Shown piece after piece: positions 28,711 to 37,180 of a DNA stretch of 64,000 nt (position 1 is the stretch's first letter; each line of letters starts with the position of its first letter). Under the pieces are notes generated by a model that worked only from the letters and a program-made list of their open reading frames with translations, did no database searches and was not told the origin of the DNA. The stretch lies in assembly GCA_016712505.1 (NCBI GenBank), contig JADJQY010000009.1:62001-126000 (forward strand), given 5' to 3'. A program made the translations under genes and the position numbers. The DNA is from Candidatus Eiseniibacteriota bacterium. Lineage in GTDB: Bacteria > Eisenbacteria > RBG-16-71-46 > CAIMUX01.

Positions 28711-28902
28711 GTGCCCTCCTCTTTGGCTCGGGAGATGCTACAGGGTCCGGGGGCGGAGGGGCAAAGAGAGGCTCGCCGGGGCGGCACAGGCCAAGGTCTG
28801 GTCGGTCATGGTTCGCGAGGAGGGCCTGGGGTGGCGCTTGCCGCTCCGGTGCCATGGAGCGGGGGGTTGCTTGGCCCCGACCGCCGTAGGTACTATCCTG
28901 GT

Positions 28903-29155
28903 ATGAAATCCAATACCAAATCCAGCATTACGTTGCCCGCGGCGGAACTGAAGCTCGTGCTGGCGTTACAGAAGAAGCTCAAGGCAAAGACCAAGGTCGA
29001 GGTCGTCCGCCGCGGCCTGCGGCTGCTGCAAGAGTCGACGGACCGGGAGAGCTTGCGGAGTCCTTCCGACGCGCATCCCTATCCACGCGAGCCTCGCTCG
29101 AATCGGAGTTGGAGGAACTCGATCACCTCGCCTCGAGGGGCTGGACGAGGAATGA
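28903..29155 (+). pseudogene. MazE/ribbon-helix-helix-like antitoxin, frameshifted
   Basis: ATG 28903 opens MKSNTKSSITLPAAELKLVL and LQKKLKAKTKVEVVRRGLRL, a beta-strand plus two-helix pattern of RHH-type antitoxins. A shift near 29055 moves to AESFRRASLSTRASLESELE-ELDHLASRG, and a second near 29140 to LDEE and a stop at 29155. The stop overlaps the toxin ATG (ATGA), the usual coupling of such pairs. The DNA-binding N-terminal half is intact; the toxin-neutralising tail is what the shifts affect. Confidence 0.65.
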
Positions 29156-29501
29156 AGATCCGGCGCGGGAGGCTGTACCTGGCCGACCTCACCCTCGCTT
29201 GGGGACGGAGCCGGGGAAGACTCGACCTATCCTGGTCATCCAGTCCGATCTGCTCAACGAGGCGGGACATCCGTCCACCTGGATTCTGCCCTGCACCACG
29301 CGACTCGCGGGTGAGAGCGTCTTGCGTGTTTCCCTTCCGGAGCAGATTGCAGGAAACACCGAGGAGTGCGAAGTCATGATCGACCAAAGTCGGGCGATCG
29401 ACAATCGCCGCTTCGTTCGCGCCCTGAAGCCGCTTCCGCCGAGTCTCCTCCGGGAAGTAGAGGAGAAGCTCCGCCTCACGGGCGATCTCGGGCGGGGGTA
29501 G
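29152..29501 (+). CDS. MazF/PemK-like mRNA interferase toxin (one-base frameshift near 29195)
   Basis: ATG 29152 gives MKIRRGRLYLADLT, the standard opening of PemK/MazF toxins. The frame then shifts because a C appears to be missing from a CCCC run near 29193. The remaining 100 residues are open in the next frame: GTEPGKTRPILVIQSDLLNE, STWILPCTTRLAG, LRVSLPEQIAG, EECEVMIDQSRAIDNRRFVR and a C-terminal helix REVEEKLRLTG. Length and motifs match a complete toxin of about 115 residues that cleaves mRNA. If the shift is real the toxin is dead, as its antitoxin also appears to be; if an assembly error, this is a working module. Confidence 0.75.
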
Positions 29502-29643
29502 CGGGGTCGGAGACGGATCCACCGCGGCTCCCCGGAGGCTCCACCTCGTCTGACTCCTGGCTCTATGGGCGAGCAGCACTGCGCGGAGAAGTCGCGCGCT
29601 GCCTGCCGGAAAGGGCGAAGCCGTTCCGCGTCGTTCCGAGGGA

Positions 29644-31303
29644 TCAGCCGGAGGCGGGGCTGGTGTTTGCGCGGTGGAAGGCGAGGCCGTAGCGGGCACC
29701 TTTGTTGGCGCCGATTGATTCGATGATGCCGGCGCGCTGAAGAGCGCACGCGGTTGCGGGCGGCGGTGCCGCCGAGCGAGAACTCGCGGGCGAAGTCGCG
29801 GGTGCGGAAGAAGTCGCCGCAGTGGAGGAGAAGATAGCCCTGCACGGCGTCGCGGCCGGGGGCGCCGCGGACCCAGGGGATCGAGCCGAGCCGGTCGGCG
29901 AGCTGCTCGGCGAACGAGGGGATGTTGTGGGGGCCGAGGAACTGCTCGAGCTGCCGTTCGTCGGGATCGACACGGTCGTTGCCGGCATCTTCGCCGCCGC
30001 TCTCGGCGTCCGTGCGCCGGTAGAGTTCGGCGAGGAGGGCGCCGAAGCGGGCGAGGAGATCGGAGGGGAGACCGCGACGTTCCCGGATGCGGGTCTCGCA
30101 GGCATCGATGGTGGCGCGCAGGCGAGAACGGGGCGCCCGCGCCGCGATCAATAGATCGAGACGCTGGAGTTCGGCGCGAAAACGCCCCTCGACCGACCCG
30201 GCCGCGCCGCTGGAGCGTTCGGCCCGCGCGAGGGCGGCCAGGGCGGCGGGGGTTTCGCCCTCGGACTGCAGCACGCCGGCGAGGTTGCGATATACCGTGG
30301 CGACATGCTCGAGGTTACCGGCGGCAAGCTGGAACTGGAGAGCATCGATGAAGGCGGCGCGCGCGGACTCCCGCTCGCCGAGTCGTTGCCAGGCGACGGC
30401 CACGTTGTTGTAGGTGTTGCCCGCGCCCCGGATATCGAGCCAGCGGACCTGCTCCTCCAGAACCTGGGACAAGATGGTCAACGCCTTGCGATGAGCCCCC
30501 TGTTCCATCTGAAACATCGCGTAGTCGATCTCGACCATGATGCGGGCGAGCCGATCCTCGGGACCGAGGAGCGAGAACGCGCGACGATTCTGCTGGATCG
30601 CCTCCTCCAGCAGTCCTTGCTGGTGGCGGAGGAGCCCGAGGTACTGGTGGGCAATCGGGCGATAGGCATGGGCGCGCGCGTTGAGCACGCGTTCGAGGGC
30701 GTCCTCCGCGAGTCCGTGCTCGCCTTCATGGCGTGCCACCCGGCCGAGCACGAGATAGGCGCGCGCCCGGTCTTCGTGATGATCCTCCATGAGGCGTGCG
30801 GCCCGGAGCAGCGTGCGGCGGGCCCCGGCGAGATCGTTGTCCGGCACGTGGACGTAGTGCCCGAGCAGGTAGAGCAAGCGGCCGCGAAGGGCGTTGGTGT
30901 CGACCAGGTCGATCGCGGAGTCGATGACCTCGTGCGCCTCCTCACGGGAACCGCAGACCGACAGCACGATTCCGAGGTGCTCGGAGAGGGCCAGGTGCTG
31001 CGGGGACAGGGGAGAAAGCGAGCGATGAACCCGGCGAGCGTACGCCAGGAGCGCTGTCTGGTCGGCCGAATGGGGAACTGGCTCGACCAGCCCGACCTCG
31101 TCGCGGATCCCGACGAGGCAATGGCGCAGCCGCCGCTTCACCCAGCTCGGGTTGAATGATCGAATGAAGGCGTCTACCGACGAACCTTCCAGCGGGAGGG
31201 CGGGCGGCGCCTGGCTGCCTGACGGCTGCTCCGGGTCGTTCGGCCGCTGCCGCTGCGTGATCGGTTCCCGGACCTGCTTGCCCGGGGCGCTTCTTGGTCC
31301 CAT
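29644..31303 (-). CDS. TPR-repeat protein with C-terminal winged helix (frameshift near 29752)
   Basis: ATG 31303 follows TAGGGAG. After a Pro-rich disordered N-terminus (residues 1-40) the protein is a long TPR-type solenoid (about 60-440; LLYLLGHYVHVPDNDLAGAR, AYLVLGRVARHEGEHGLAED, YRPIAHQYLGLLRHQQGLLE, NTYNNVAVAWQRLGERESAR). A C-terminal HTH follows (YLLLHCGDFFRTRDFAREFS-LGGTAARNR). A one-base shift near 29752 moves its recognition-helix part (ACALQRAGIIESIGANKGAR-YGLAF) into another frame ending at 29644. The architecture suggests a signal-responsive transcription regulator, cytoplasmic. It converges on the MazEF-like pair. Confidence 0.7.
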
Positions 31304-31473
31304 CGTGCTCCCTATCGAGGCGGACGGACGCGGCGGGCGTCCCAACCGAGGTCACGATCCTTCGGACGCGCGCAAGCGGAAACGCAGCGCTCCCCCGAGC
31401 AACTTACGGTTTCCGCAGTGCGCGTCGCATCGGAGTCGAGTCGTGATCGGGACGGACCCGCCACGCCTCGCCC

Positions 31474-32919
31474 CTAACGTTGGATCAGGAGCTTGCGTAC
31501 CGCGATGCCGTCCCGGGTGACCAGCAGTGCCCAGTGCGCTCCGGCCCGCAGCGACGAGACGTCAATGGTCGCGGTCGTTCCCGCGGCCGGCGCGGTCAGC
31601 ACCAGGCGACCGCGCACGTCGTAGATCCGAGCGACGACGATCTCGCTCTCGCTCCGGATCCAGAGTGTCCGACTCGCGGGATTGGGGCCCAGGAGGAGCT
31701 CGACCCCGTCGCCGCCGAGATCGACCGCAGCCGGATCGGTGGTGCGGAAAAACTCCGGCTCGACCAGGACCATGGCCAGGTCGGATGCGTAGTTCGTGTA
31801 CTGGTTCGTGCTCCCGGCGAGGATGTAGCCGCCGTCGGCCGTCGGCGCGCCCGCGCTCATTGCGGTCGAAGAGTCGGCGACCGTGACCTCGAAGCGATCG
31901 ATCACCTCACCGCTCTCGCCGTCGACGTGCAGCACGGCACTGCGGTAGACCGGAGATCCGATCGCCTCGATCGAGGACTCCAGAAGCGCGAGCGTGCCGT
32001 CGTTCCGCTCGACCACGTCCCGCCCGCTCGAGTACCAGCCGTCCGGATGAACGAGATCGTATGACCAGACGACTCCGCCGCTTGGATCCACACGCACGAT
32101 CTGCGTGTTGAGGCCGTTTGGCCCATGCGATCCGGTCACCACGTAATCCCCGTTGGCCGCCAGGTCGATGGAGTTTGCCGTCCCGAGGAACGAGGTCGCT
32201 CCGAGGTCGACGACCCACTCGGTGGCAAACTGCGGATCGAGTTTCCAGACGTAGCCCCGCGTCGGGCCGGCCGCGTAGCCGGTGACGACCAAGCCGCCAT
32301 CTGCGGAGGGGCTCAGGTCGTTCACGTAGGTCTGAACTCCGAACCCGGGGCCGAAGAGCGGCGGGTAGGAGTGGAAGCTCGTGAGCTCGCCCTCGGCCGT
32401 GATCTCCGCCAGCCAGGGATCGATCGGGTTGGACATCGAATTGGAACCACCACCGATCACGATCGATCCGTCGCTCCGCACGAAGCCGTGAACGATCCCG
32501 GACGCGGCCGGGATGAGGTTGCTGATTCCGTCCTCCGTGGTCCAGATGACCTCGCCTGCGGCATTCAACTTCACCAGCACCGGACGGGTCCCGACGGAAG
32601 GCAACACCGCGCTCCCGATCACCAGCACCGATCCGTCACTGCTCGGGACGAGATCGTAGGCGATGTCTTTCCAGCCCAGGCCGGAGACCCTGGTGTCCCA
32701 CTGAATCACGCCGCTCGATCTGGCTTTCACCACGTAGAGCTCGAGGAGGTAGCCATTCTGGTAGAAGCCGCCCGCGACGAAACCGCCATCCGCGGTTTGC
32801 GCGACGGAATAGGCTGCGTCGGTGTCCGGGCCACCGATCGATAGTTCGAATGCCTGGGCAGGGTTCGGGAGAGCCAGCGCGGCGAAAAGCGCGACCACGC
32901 CCCAACGAACGAGATGCAT
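31474..32919 (-). CDS. secreted beta-propeller protein with C-terminal Por/FlgD-type sorting domain
   Basis: ATG 32919 follows AGGAGG and gives a signal peptide (LVRWGVVALFAALALPNPAQA). The mature 460 residues carry repeated blades of the type AQTADGGFVAGGFYQNG, PSSDGSVLVIGSAVL, RSDGSIVIGGGSN, SADGGLVVTGYAAG, AANGDYVVTGSHG and TADGGYILAGSTN, each followed by a WxxxL/V strand: a SBBP/delta-60-like propeller. The tail is a variant sorting domain (LLGPNPASRTLWIRSESEIV, IYDVRGRLVLTAPAAG, then DVSSLRAGAHWALLV..KLLIQR), closer to the Bacteroidetes type-A form than the other FlgD tails here. Extracellular or surface-located; ligand unknown. Confidence 0.8.
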   Translation of the reverse strand: MHLVRWGVVALFAALALPNPAQAFELSIGGPDTDAAYSVAQTADGGFVAGGFYQNGYLLELYVVKARSSGVIQWDTRVSGLGWKDIAYDLVPSSDGSVLVIGSAVLPSVGTRPVLVKLNAAGEVIWTTEDGISNLIPAASGIVHGFVRSDGSIVIGGGSNSMSNPIDPWLAEITAEGELTSFHSYPPLFGPGFGVQTYVNDLSPSADGGLVVTGYAAGPTRGYVWKLDPQFATEWVVDLGATSFLGTANSIDLAANGDYVVTGSHGPNGLNTQIVRVDPSGGVVWSYDLVHPDGWYSSGRDVVERNDGTLALLESSIEAIGSPVYRSAVLHVDGESGEVIDRFEVTVADSSTAMSAGAPTADGGYILAGSTNQYTNYASDLAMVLVEPEFFRTTDPAAVDLGGDGVELLLGPNPASRTLWIRSESEIVVARIYDVRGRLVLTAPAAGTTATIDVSSLRAGAHWALLVTRDGIAVRKLLIQR

Positions 32920-33640
32920 CGAAGACCTCCTGTGCTGAACGGAATCCATGACATCTCGATCGGGGGAGCTTGACCGCGTCCCGCGCATCCTGCCATCGAC
33001 CGGCCCGCTGATCAATAAAATAGTTCAGCTCCAATACATCGTGATATTGGCAATCGCAAGATCCGAAACGAGTTCAGAGGTTCGCTCGACCGGTGGGCGA
33101 CGCCTGGAGTGCCCCTCGTTTGGGGTGTGGCGATTGGCTCCGGAGCCATCCGGCCGCCGTTCCTTGGCTGCTAGAGCCCCAGCTCTTCCGGCCCGACTCG
33201 GGAGGTGAACCGCTGCCCCGCGGGGTCGTGCGACTGCGCACCCCCATCTGGCGCAGCAGAAGTTTGACCGGTGATCGCCCCGCCGCCGTCTGTGAGATTT
33301 CAGGCGCGAGGAGTCGGATGGCTGGAGCATTCGAACGTGCGGGGCCTCTGCGGCGAGGGCCGCAGCCTCCGGGAGGGAGAACGCCGCCCGCGGCTCCACG
33401 AGCGGCGGATCCGCTCACCGATGTTGCAGGTGCTCGTGCCTCCGCGCCCGCACCTCCATCGACACGCCCGGGCAGTGGATCGGCTGCCGAGTTCCCCGCG
33501 TGAATTCACTTGCCGCCCAGAAAATCTGGGAGGTGAACTGTCCCCGGGGAGAGTACGTGCTGCTCGCTCGTCGTCACGAACATCCACGAGGTTGAAATCT
33601 GTATCAGATTTTCTCATTCCCACGCCGCGGTCGCTCCGGA
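32920..33640. other. intergenic region with short palindromic repeats
   Basis: No gene is supported. The motif GGGAGGTGAAC occurs at 33200-33210 and 33528-33538, each followed by a CCCC..GGGG palindrome, and the second is part of the 23-bp repeat that recurs inverted at 41554-41576. A small AT-rich hairpin (AAATCTG/CAGATTT) lies at 33595-33611. Confidence 0.5.
33532..33554 (+). repeat. 23-bp palindromic repeat, left of the PLD/helicase cassette
   Basis: The core AACTGTCCCCGGGGAGAGT can fold into a hairpin with one mismatch. The same 23 bases occur once more, in inverted orientation and without mismatch, at 41554-41576, just outside the right end of the four-gene cassette. Confidence 0.75.
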
Positions 33641-33716
33641 GTAGGATCCCTCCGGCCGATTCTAAGCTTCGCCGCTCCCACCGCGTGATTGCCGACCCTG
33701 GTTCGAGGAGGCCGCC
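33641..33716 (+). promoter_or_regulatory. conserved leader, copy B (shared with 2817-2890)
   Basis: Starts GTAGGATCC and ends TTCGAGGAGGCCG. It shares with 2817-2890 the blocks TCCGGCC, AGCTTCGCCGCTCCC, GTGATT and CGAGGAGGCCG in order. It precedes a GTG that opens a signal-peptide-like 24-codon frame. Confidence 0.5.
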
Positions 33717-33791
33717 GTGATCCTACTCGCCTTCGTGTTGATTGCCGGCCCGAACATCCCCTCGTCCACGCGCGCGATGACGGCAAGATAG
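33717..33791 (+). pseudogene. signal-peptide remnant of a truncated secreted-protein gene
   Basis: GTG 33717 behind GAGGAGG opens 24 codons (VILLAFVLIAGPNIPSSTRA) with the look of a signal peptide, ending at TAG 33791, eight bases before the first cassette gene. Because the leader matches that of the secreted RCC1 protein, this is best read as the head of a host gene whose body was replaced by the cassette. It could instead be a leader peptide of the cassette operon. Confidence 0.5.
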
Positions 33792-33799
33792 GTGCTGCA

Positions 33800-35134
33800 T
33801 TGAGGGGCAACACCCACACCAACCGCACGCCGTTTCTCACCGACCTCGATCCGAACGCGACGGTCAAGGGGTCGCGCGATCCGCTCTCGGTGCAGCCAAT
33901 CTGGGCGCGGCTAGGTCGGGGCATCGTTGGAAATCTGACTACGGTGAGTACGTCGCCTCGAGATTTCACCGTGCTGATCCTTGGCTACTATTTCGCGGAG
34001 CGTTCGGCGGACGGGGCGGCGGAGCCGGAGGACGGCGACCTGGGGGTCTTTCTTCGGTGGGAGCAGCTGGCAGCCTACGCGCGGGGTGGGGTCCTGAATG
34101 ACTGGACCTTTCGCGGAACCGAAAGAGCACGGAAGAACTGGAGCGAGCGGGGAAGGCTCGTGCTGGCGGGCGAGGGAGAGGCGCAGATCCTGAGCAAGCA
34201 GCGGACCTACGGACTCTGGGGGCTCTACACCGGACCGGCGCGAAGCTCAGGATTGGTCGAAGGGGATCCCACCCGCCTGACGGCCGCGGCCCGAGGGTTG
34301 GTGGAGGAAGTCTATCTCCCGACATTGACGGCGGCGGGGATTCGGAACGGGGACGAGATCGTGCGGCGGCTTGCGCGACGGCGGGTTGAGCTGGACGTGC
34401 ACGGGCGCGATGGAACGTTCCTGGCTGGAGTCGCGAAGATCTTGGACAGAAAGCTGGGGCGGAAGGAGAGGGAGTTTCTCTGGAAATGCCTTGCCTGTGG
34501 CGGGGACGTGGATCGAACGTCGGGCGTGCAACCCGTCGTGGCGAAGCGTATGGCATCGCACCGGGATCTGCAGGACTTGGGAATGTCACGTAGCTTTACG
34601 TTGGAGTTGGCGAAGCGGTGCCGCCCCCACGGAATTGTTGGCGTGATGGCTGCTGAGCGACTGGAGCGTTGCGAAAGGGCGGAATCCGTGTTGGCACCGG
34701 CGGCGGTGCTCTTTGGCCATCTGCTGCACGCGGACGGGCAGACGTTGGGGGAGGTGGCGACCGGCGTGCGTCGGCGGTGGGGCAGTCGCGTCAGGCGGAT
34801 CGAACCGGACCGCGTGGCAGAGATCGAGAGAGATCTGGGTGATGCCTCGACAAATTCCGGTGTGGGCGCGCGTTGGGTGGAGATCGCGCGGAGCCTGGCA
34901 GAAGGCAACTACGGTCGGTCCCTCAGCCTCCTCCTGGAGCAGAACGCGCATGTTATGCGCACGCGGTCGGGTGGCGCCCCCTGGGTCGATATACAGGACG
35001 GCCGCTTGCGGGTCCGCCTGCGCGAGGAGGCGCGGGAGGACCTGCCGGAACGGGGCGAACTGGCGGACTACTGGCGGCACTCGTACTTCATTGATTCCCT
35101 CTACGTGGTCGCCTCGGCGACCGGAGCGGCCTGA
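33800..35134 (+). CDS. unknown 444-residue protein, first gene of the PLD/helicase cassette
   Basis: The frame is open from 33689, but protein-like sequence starts at RGNTHTNRTPFLTDLDPNAT, so TTG 33800 is chosen; its ribosome site (AGGTG) is weak. Notable segments are RDPLSVQPIWARLGRGIVGN, then LTTVSTSPRDFTVLILGYYF, KQRTYGLWGLYTGPARSSGL, FLWKCLACGGD and, at the end, ELADYWRHSYFIDSLYVVAS. It is largely helical and cytoplasmic, with no catalytic motif I recognise. The stop overlaps the nuclease start (TGATG), so it is an integral part of the operon. It may be a sensor, adaptor or scaffold for the nuclease-helicase pair. Confidence 0.75.
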   Translation: MRGNTHTNRTPFLTDLDPNATVKGSRDPLSVQPIWARLGRGIVGNLTTVSTSPRDFTVLILGYYFAERSADGAAEPEDGDLGVFLRWEQLAAYARGGVLNDWTFRGTERARKNWSERGRLVLAGEGEAQILSKQRTYGLWGLYTGPARSSGLVEGDPTRLTAAARGLVEEVYLPTLTAAGIRNGDEIVRRLARRRVELDVHGRDGTFLAGVAKILDRKLGRKEREFLWKCLACGGDVDRTSGVQPVVAKRMASHRDLQDLGMSRSFTLELAKRCRPHGIVGVMAAERLERCERAESVLAPAAVLFGHLLHADGQTLGEVATGVRRRWGSRVRRIEPDRVAEIERDLGDASTNSGVGARWVEIARSLAEGNYGRSLSLLLEQNAHVMRTRSGGAPWVDIQDGRLRVRLREEAREDLPERGELADYWRHSYFIDSLYVVASATGAA

Positions 35135-37038
35135 TGCCCGATATCCCGCACGGCGTCCTGTCTGAACATCTGGAGGGCGTGATGGGCGGGCGGCGCCTGC
35201 TGGGTGCGGTCTTCCTCTCCTTTCGCTTCGACCCTGAGTTCTTCGAAACGGAAGTGTTGCCGAGCTTCGTGTCGGTCTCGCTTAGCCACGTGCCGGAGAT
35301 TCGGTTGTTGCAGCTCGACGAGGCGCTGCGGGCAGTACCGTACGGGGTGGCGGTTTACTACGATCAGAACGGGTTGGCAGTCGGCTCGGGGTCCAGCCGA
35401 CTGGACATTCGTCGGATTCCGGTGCGGCATCGGACGGGGGTGTTCCACCCGAAAAACGTACTGGCCCTACTTGAGTCGTCGGAACCGGACGAAGAGGGCA
35501 GACGGGAACGATCCCTCCTGGTGGTGACCCTCTCCGCGAACCTCACCCGTGCGGGTTGGTGGGAGAATGTCGAAGTGTGCCACACCGAGGAGATCGGGGA
35601 GGGGGCGTCGACCCGGTTACGCGATGACCTGATCGCCTTGCTCGATGGGCTGGAACGGCGGGTTGGGGATCGCGCGGCGGAGAAGCAACTCACGCTCCGT
35701 GAGATTCGCCGGTTCCTGCGCGCTACCGAGCAGCGCATGCAGCGATCGGCAGATGGACGTCTGCACCCGCACGTATACGTCGGAGGCAACTCAGTGGTGG
35801 AGTTCCTCGGCGACGTGGCGGGATCGCGCCTCCGGGGGATGAACCTGGAGGTGATCTCCCCGTACCTGGATCAGCGCCCGCCTTCCCGGCCGCTGGAGGA
35901 ACTTCTCGCGGCATTTTCTCCGTCAGCAACCAGGGTCTGTGTCCCGCGGAGTCGGGACGGTTCGCTCGCCTGCACCGAAGAGATGTTCGACTGGTTGGCC
36001 GCCCAGCCGGGAGTGGAATGGGGAAGCTTGCCCAAGGAGCGGCTTCGGTCGGGCAACGAGGCTGGGGCGGCCCCACGTTTCGTGCACGCGAAGGTGTACC
36101 GGTTCTTCCGCGCGCAGCCCAAGGAGGAGATCCTGTTCCTCGGCTCGGTAAATCTGACCGATGCAGCGCATCGGGCCGGAGGCAACTTCGAGACGGGGGT
36201 TCTGGTCGAGATCGACCCGCCGAGGCGACCAGAGTGGTGGTTGAGCGCGGACGTCGAGCGACCGCGAGAGTTCATCCACCGCGATGAAGCTGAGGGGACG
36301 ACCGCGATGGGCGGAAGCCGCCTTTCCATTCGTTACGCATGGGATCGCGACCTGGGGGAAGTCTACTGGGACGATGCAACCGCGGCGCCGAGACTGAAAG
36401 TGGAGGCGTCCGGCCGCGAGTTGTTCCAACTCTCTGGTACCTCCCCCCGGACCTGGGTTGCGCTCGAAGCCGCCGCGACGGAGGAGTTGACGACCGTGCT
36501 TCGGTCGACCTCGCTACTCGAGGTGCTCGAGGAAGGGGCGCAGGCCGGCCTCGTGCTGGTTCAGGAAACGGGCATGTCGCACCGGCCGTCGCTGCTGCTC
36601 GATCTCCCCGTGTCGGAGATCCTGCGCTACTGGTCGCAGCTTACGTCGGATCAGCGGGCTGCCTTCCTCGAGGTGCATGGAGGACGACTGAGCGAGACGG
36701 TTGATGGATCGGCGCTGGTCGCTGCGCTCGGACCCCACGCCGTCGACGGCAGCGTCTTCGAGAAGTTCGCCGGGATCTTTCTCGCGTTCGGGACGACGGA
36801 ACGGTCGATCCGAACGACGCTCGAAGCCGGAGCGCCGGTGGGTCCGGTGATCTACCGTCTGTTTGGGCAGAAGTATGACTCGCTAGGGAATCTGCTCGAG
36901 CGCGTGGTGCGAGAGGCGGGAGAGGCTGCGCAGGGGGTGCCGGTGGAGCAATACGTCACCGCGCTCTGCGCCAAGCAGATGGTCACTGGGCTGACACGCG
37001 ACTACCCGGGGTTTTTGCCGAGCAGGCTGACGACCTGA
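35134..37038 (+). CDS. phospholipase D-family nuclease (probable C-terminal frameshift; true end 37184)
   Basis: ATG 35134 overlaps the preceding stop. Two HKD-type active-site halves are visible: VFHPKN (His105, Lys107) with SANLTRAGWWENVEV, and FVHAKVYRF (His318, Lys320) with GSVNLT and NFETGV. This is the layout of PLDc_2 nucleases, in which the Asp of HxKxxxxD is often replaced. The frame ends at 37038, but one missing G at about 37017 (TTGGCC to TTGCC) would continue it as AEQADDLTRLRARIESAVGI and PAFLEWFESWFLRRAEP to TGA 37184, which overlaps the helicase GTG. That extension is protein-like and restores the operon overlap. It probably acts on DNA with the helicase, as DrmC-type PLD proteins do in DISARM. 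Confidence 0.85.
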   Translation: MPDIPHGVLSEHLEGVMGGRRLLGAVFLSFRFDPEFFETEVLPSFVSVSLSHVPEIRLLQLDEALRAVPYGVAVYYDQNGLAVGSGSSRLDIRRIPVRHRTGVFHPKNVLALLESSEPDEEGRRERSLLVVTLSANLTRAGWWENVEVCHTEEIGEGASTRLRDDLIALLDGLERRVGDRAAEKQLTLREIRRFLRATEQRMQRSADGRLHPHVYVGGNSVVEFLGDVAGSRLRGMNLEVISPYLDQRPPSRPLEELLAAFSPSATRVCVPRSRDGSLACTEEMFDWLAAQPGVEWGSLPKERLRSGNEAGAAPRFVHAKVYRFFRAQPKEEILFLGSVNLTDAAHRAGGNFETGVLVEIDPPRRPEWWLSADVERPREFIHRDEAEGTTAMGGSRLSIRYAWDRDLGEVYWDDATAAPRLKVEASGRELFQLSGTSPRTWVALEAAATEELTTVLRSTSLLEVLEEGAQAGLVLVQETGMSHRPSLLLDLPVSEILRYWSQLTSDQRAAFLEVHGGRLSETVDGSALVAALGPHAVDGSVFEKFAGIFLAFGTTERSIRTTLEAGAPVGPVIYRLFGQKYDSLGNLLERVVREAGEAAQGVPVEQYVTALCAKQMVTGLTRDYPGFLPSRLTT

Positions 37039-37180
37039 CCCGGTTGCGCGCACGGATCGAGTCTGCGGTCGGCATCCGGGACCGAGTTATCCGCCACGAT
37101 CCGGATGGGTTGCCTGCGTTCCTCGAGTGGTTCGAGTCCTGGTTCCTCCGGCGCGCGGAGCCGTTGACCGGGAGCAGCGT

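Noticed and set aside
26798..28906. 702-codon plus-strand frame antisense to the SEC-C gene
   Set aside because: The SEC-C motif and other conserved blocks are on the minus strand; this frame has only shadow composition.
33595..33611. AT-rich hairpin AAATCTG/CAGATTT as a terminator
   Set aside because: It is over 1.2 kb from any upstream plus-strand gene and has only a seven-pair weak stem; kept only as a note in the intergenic entry.
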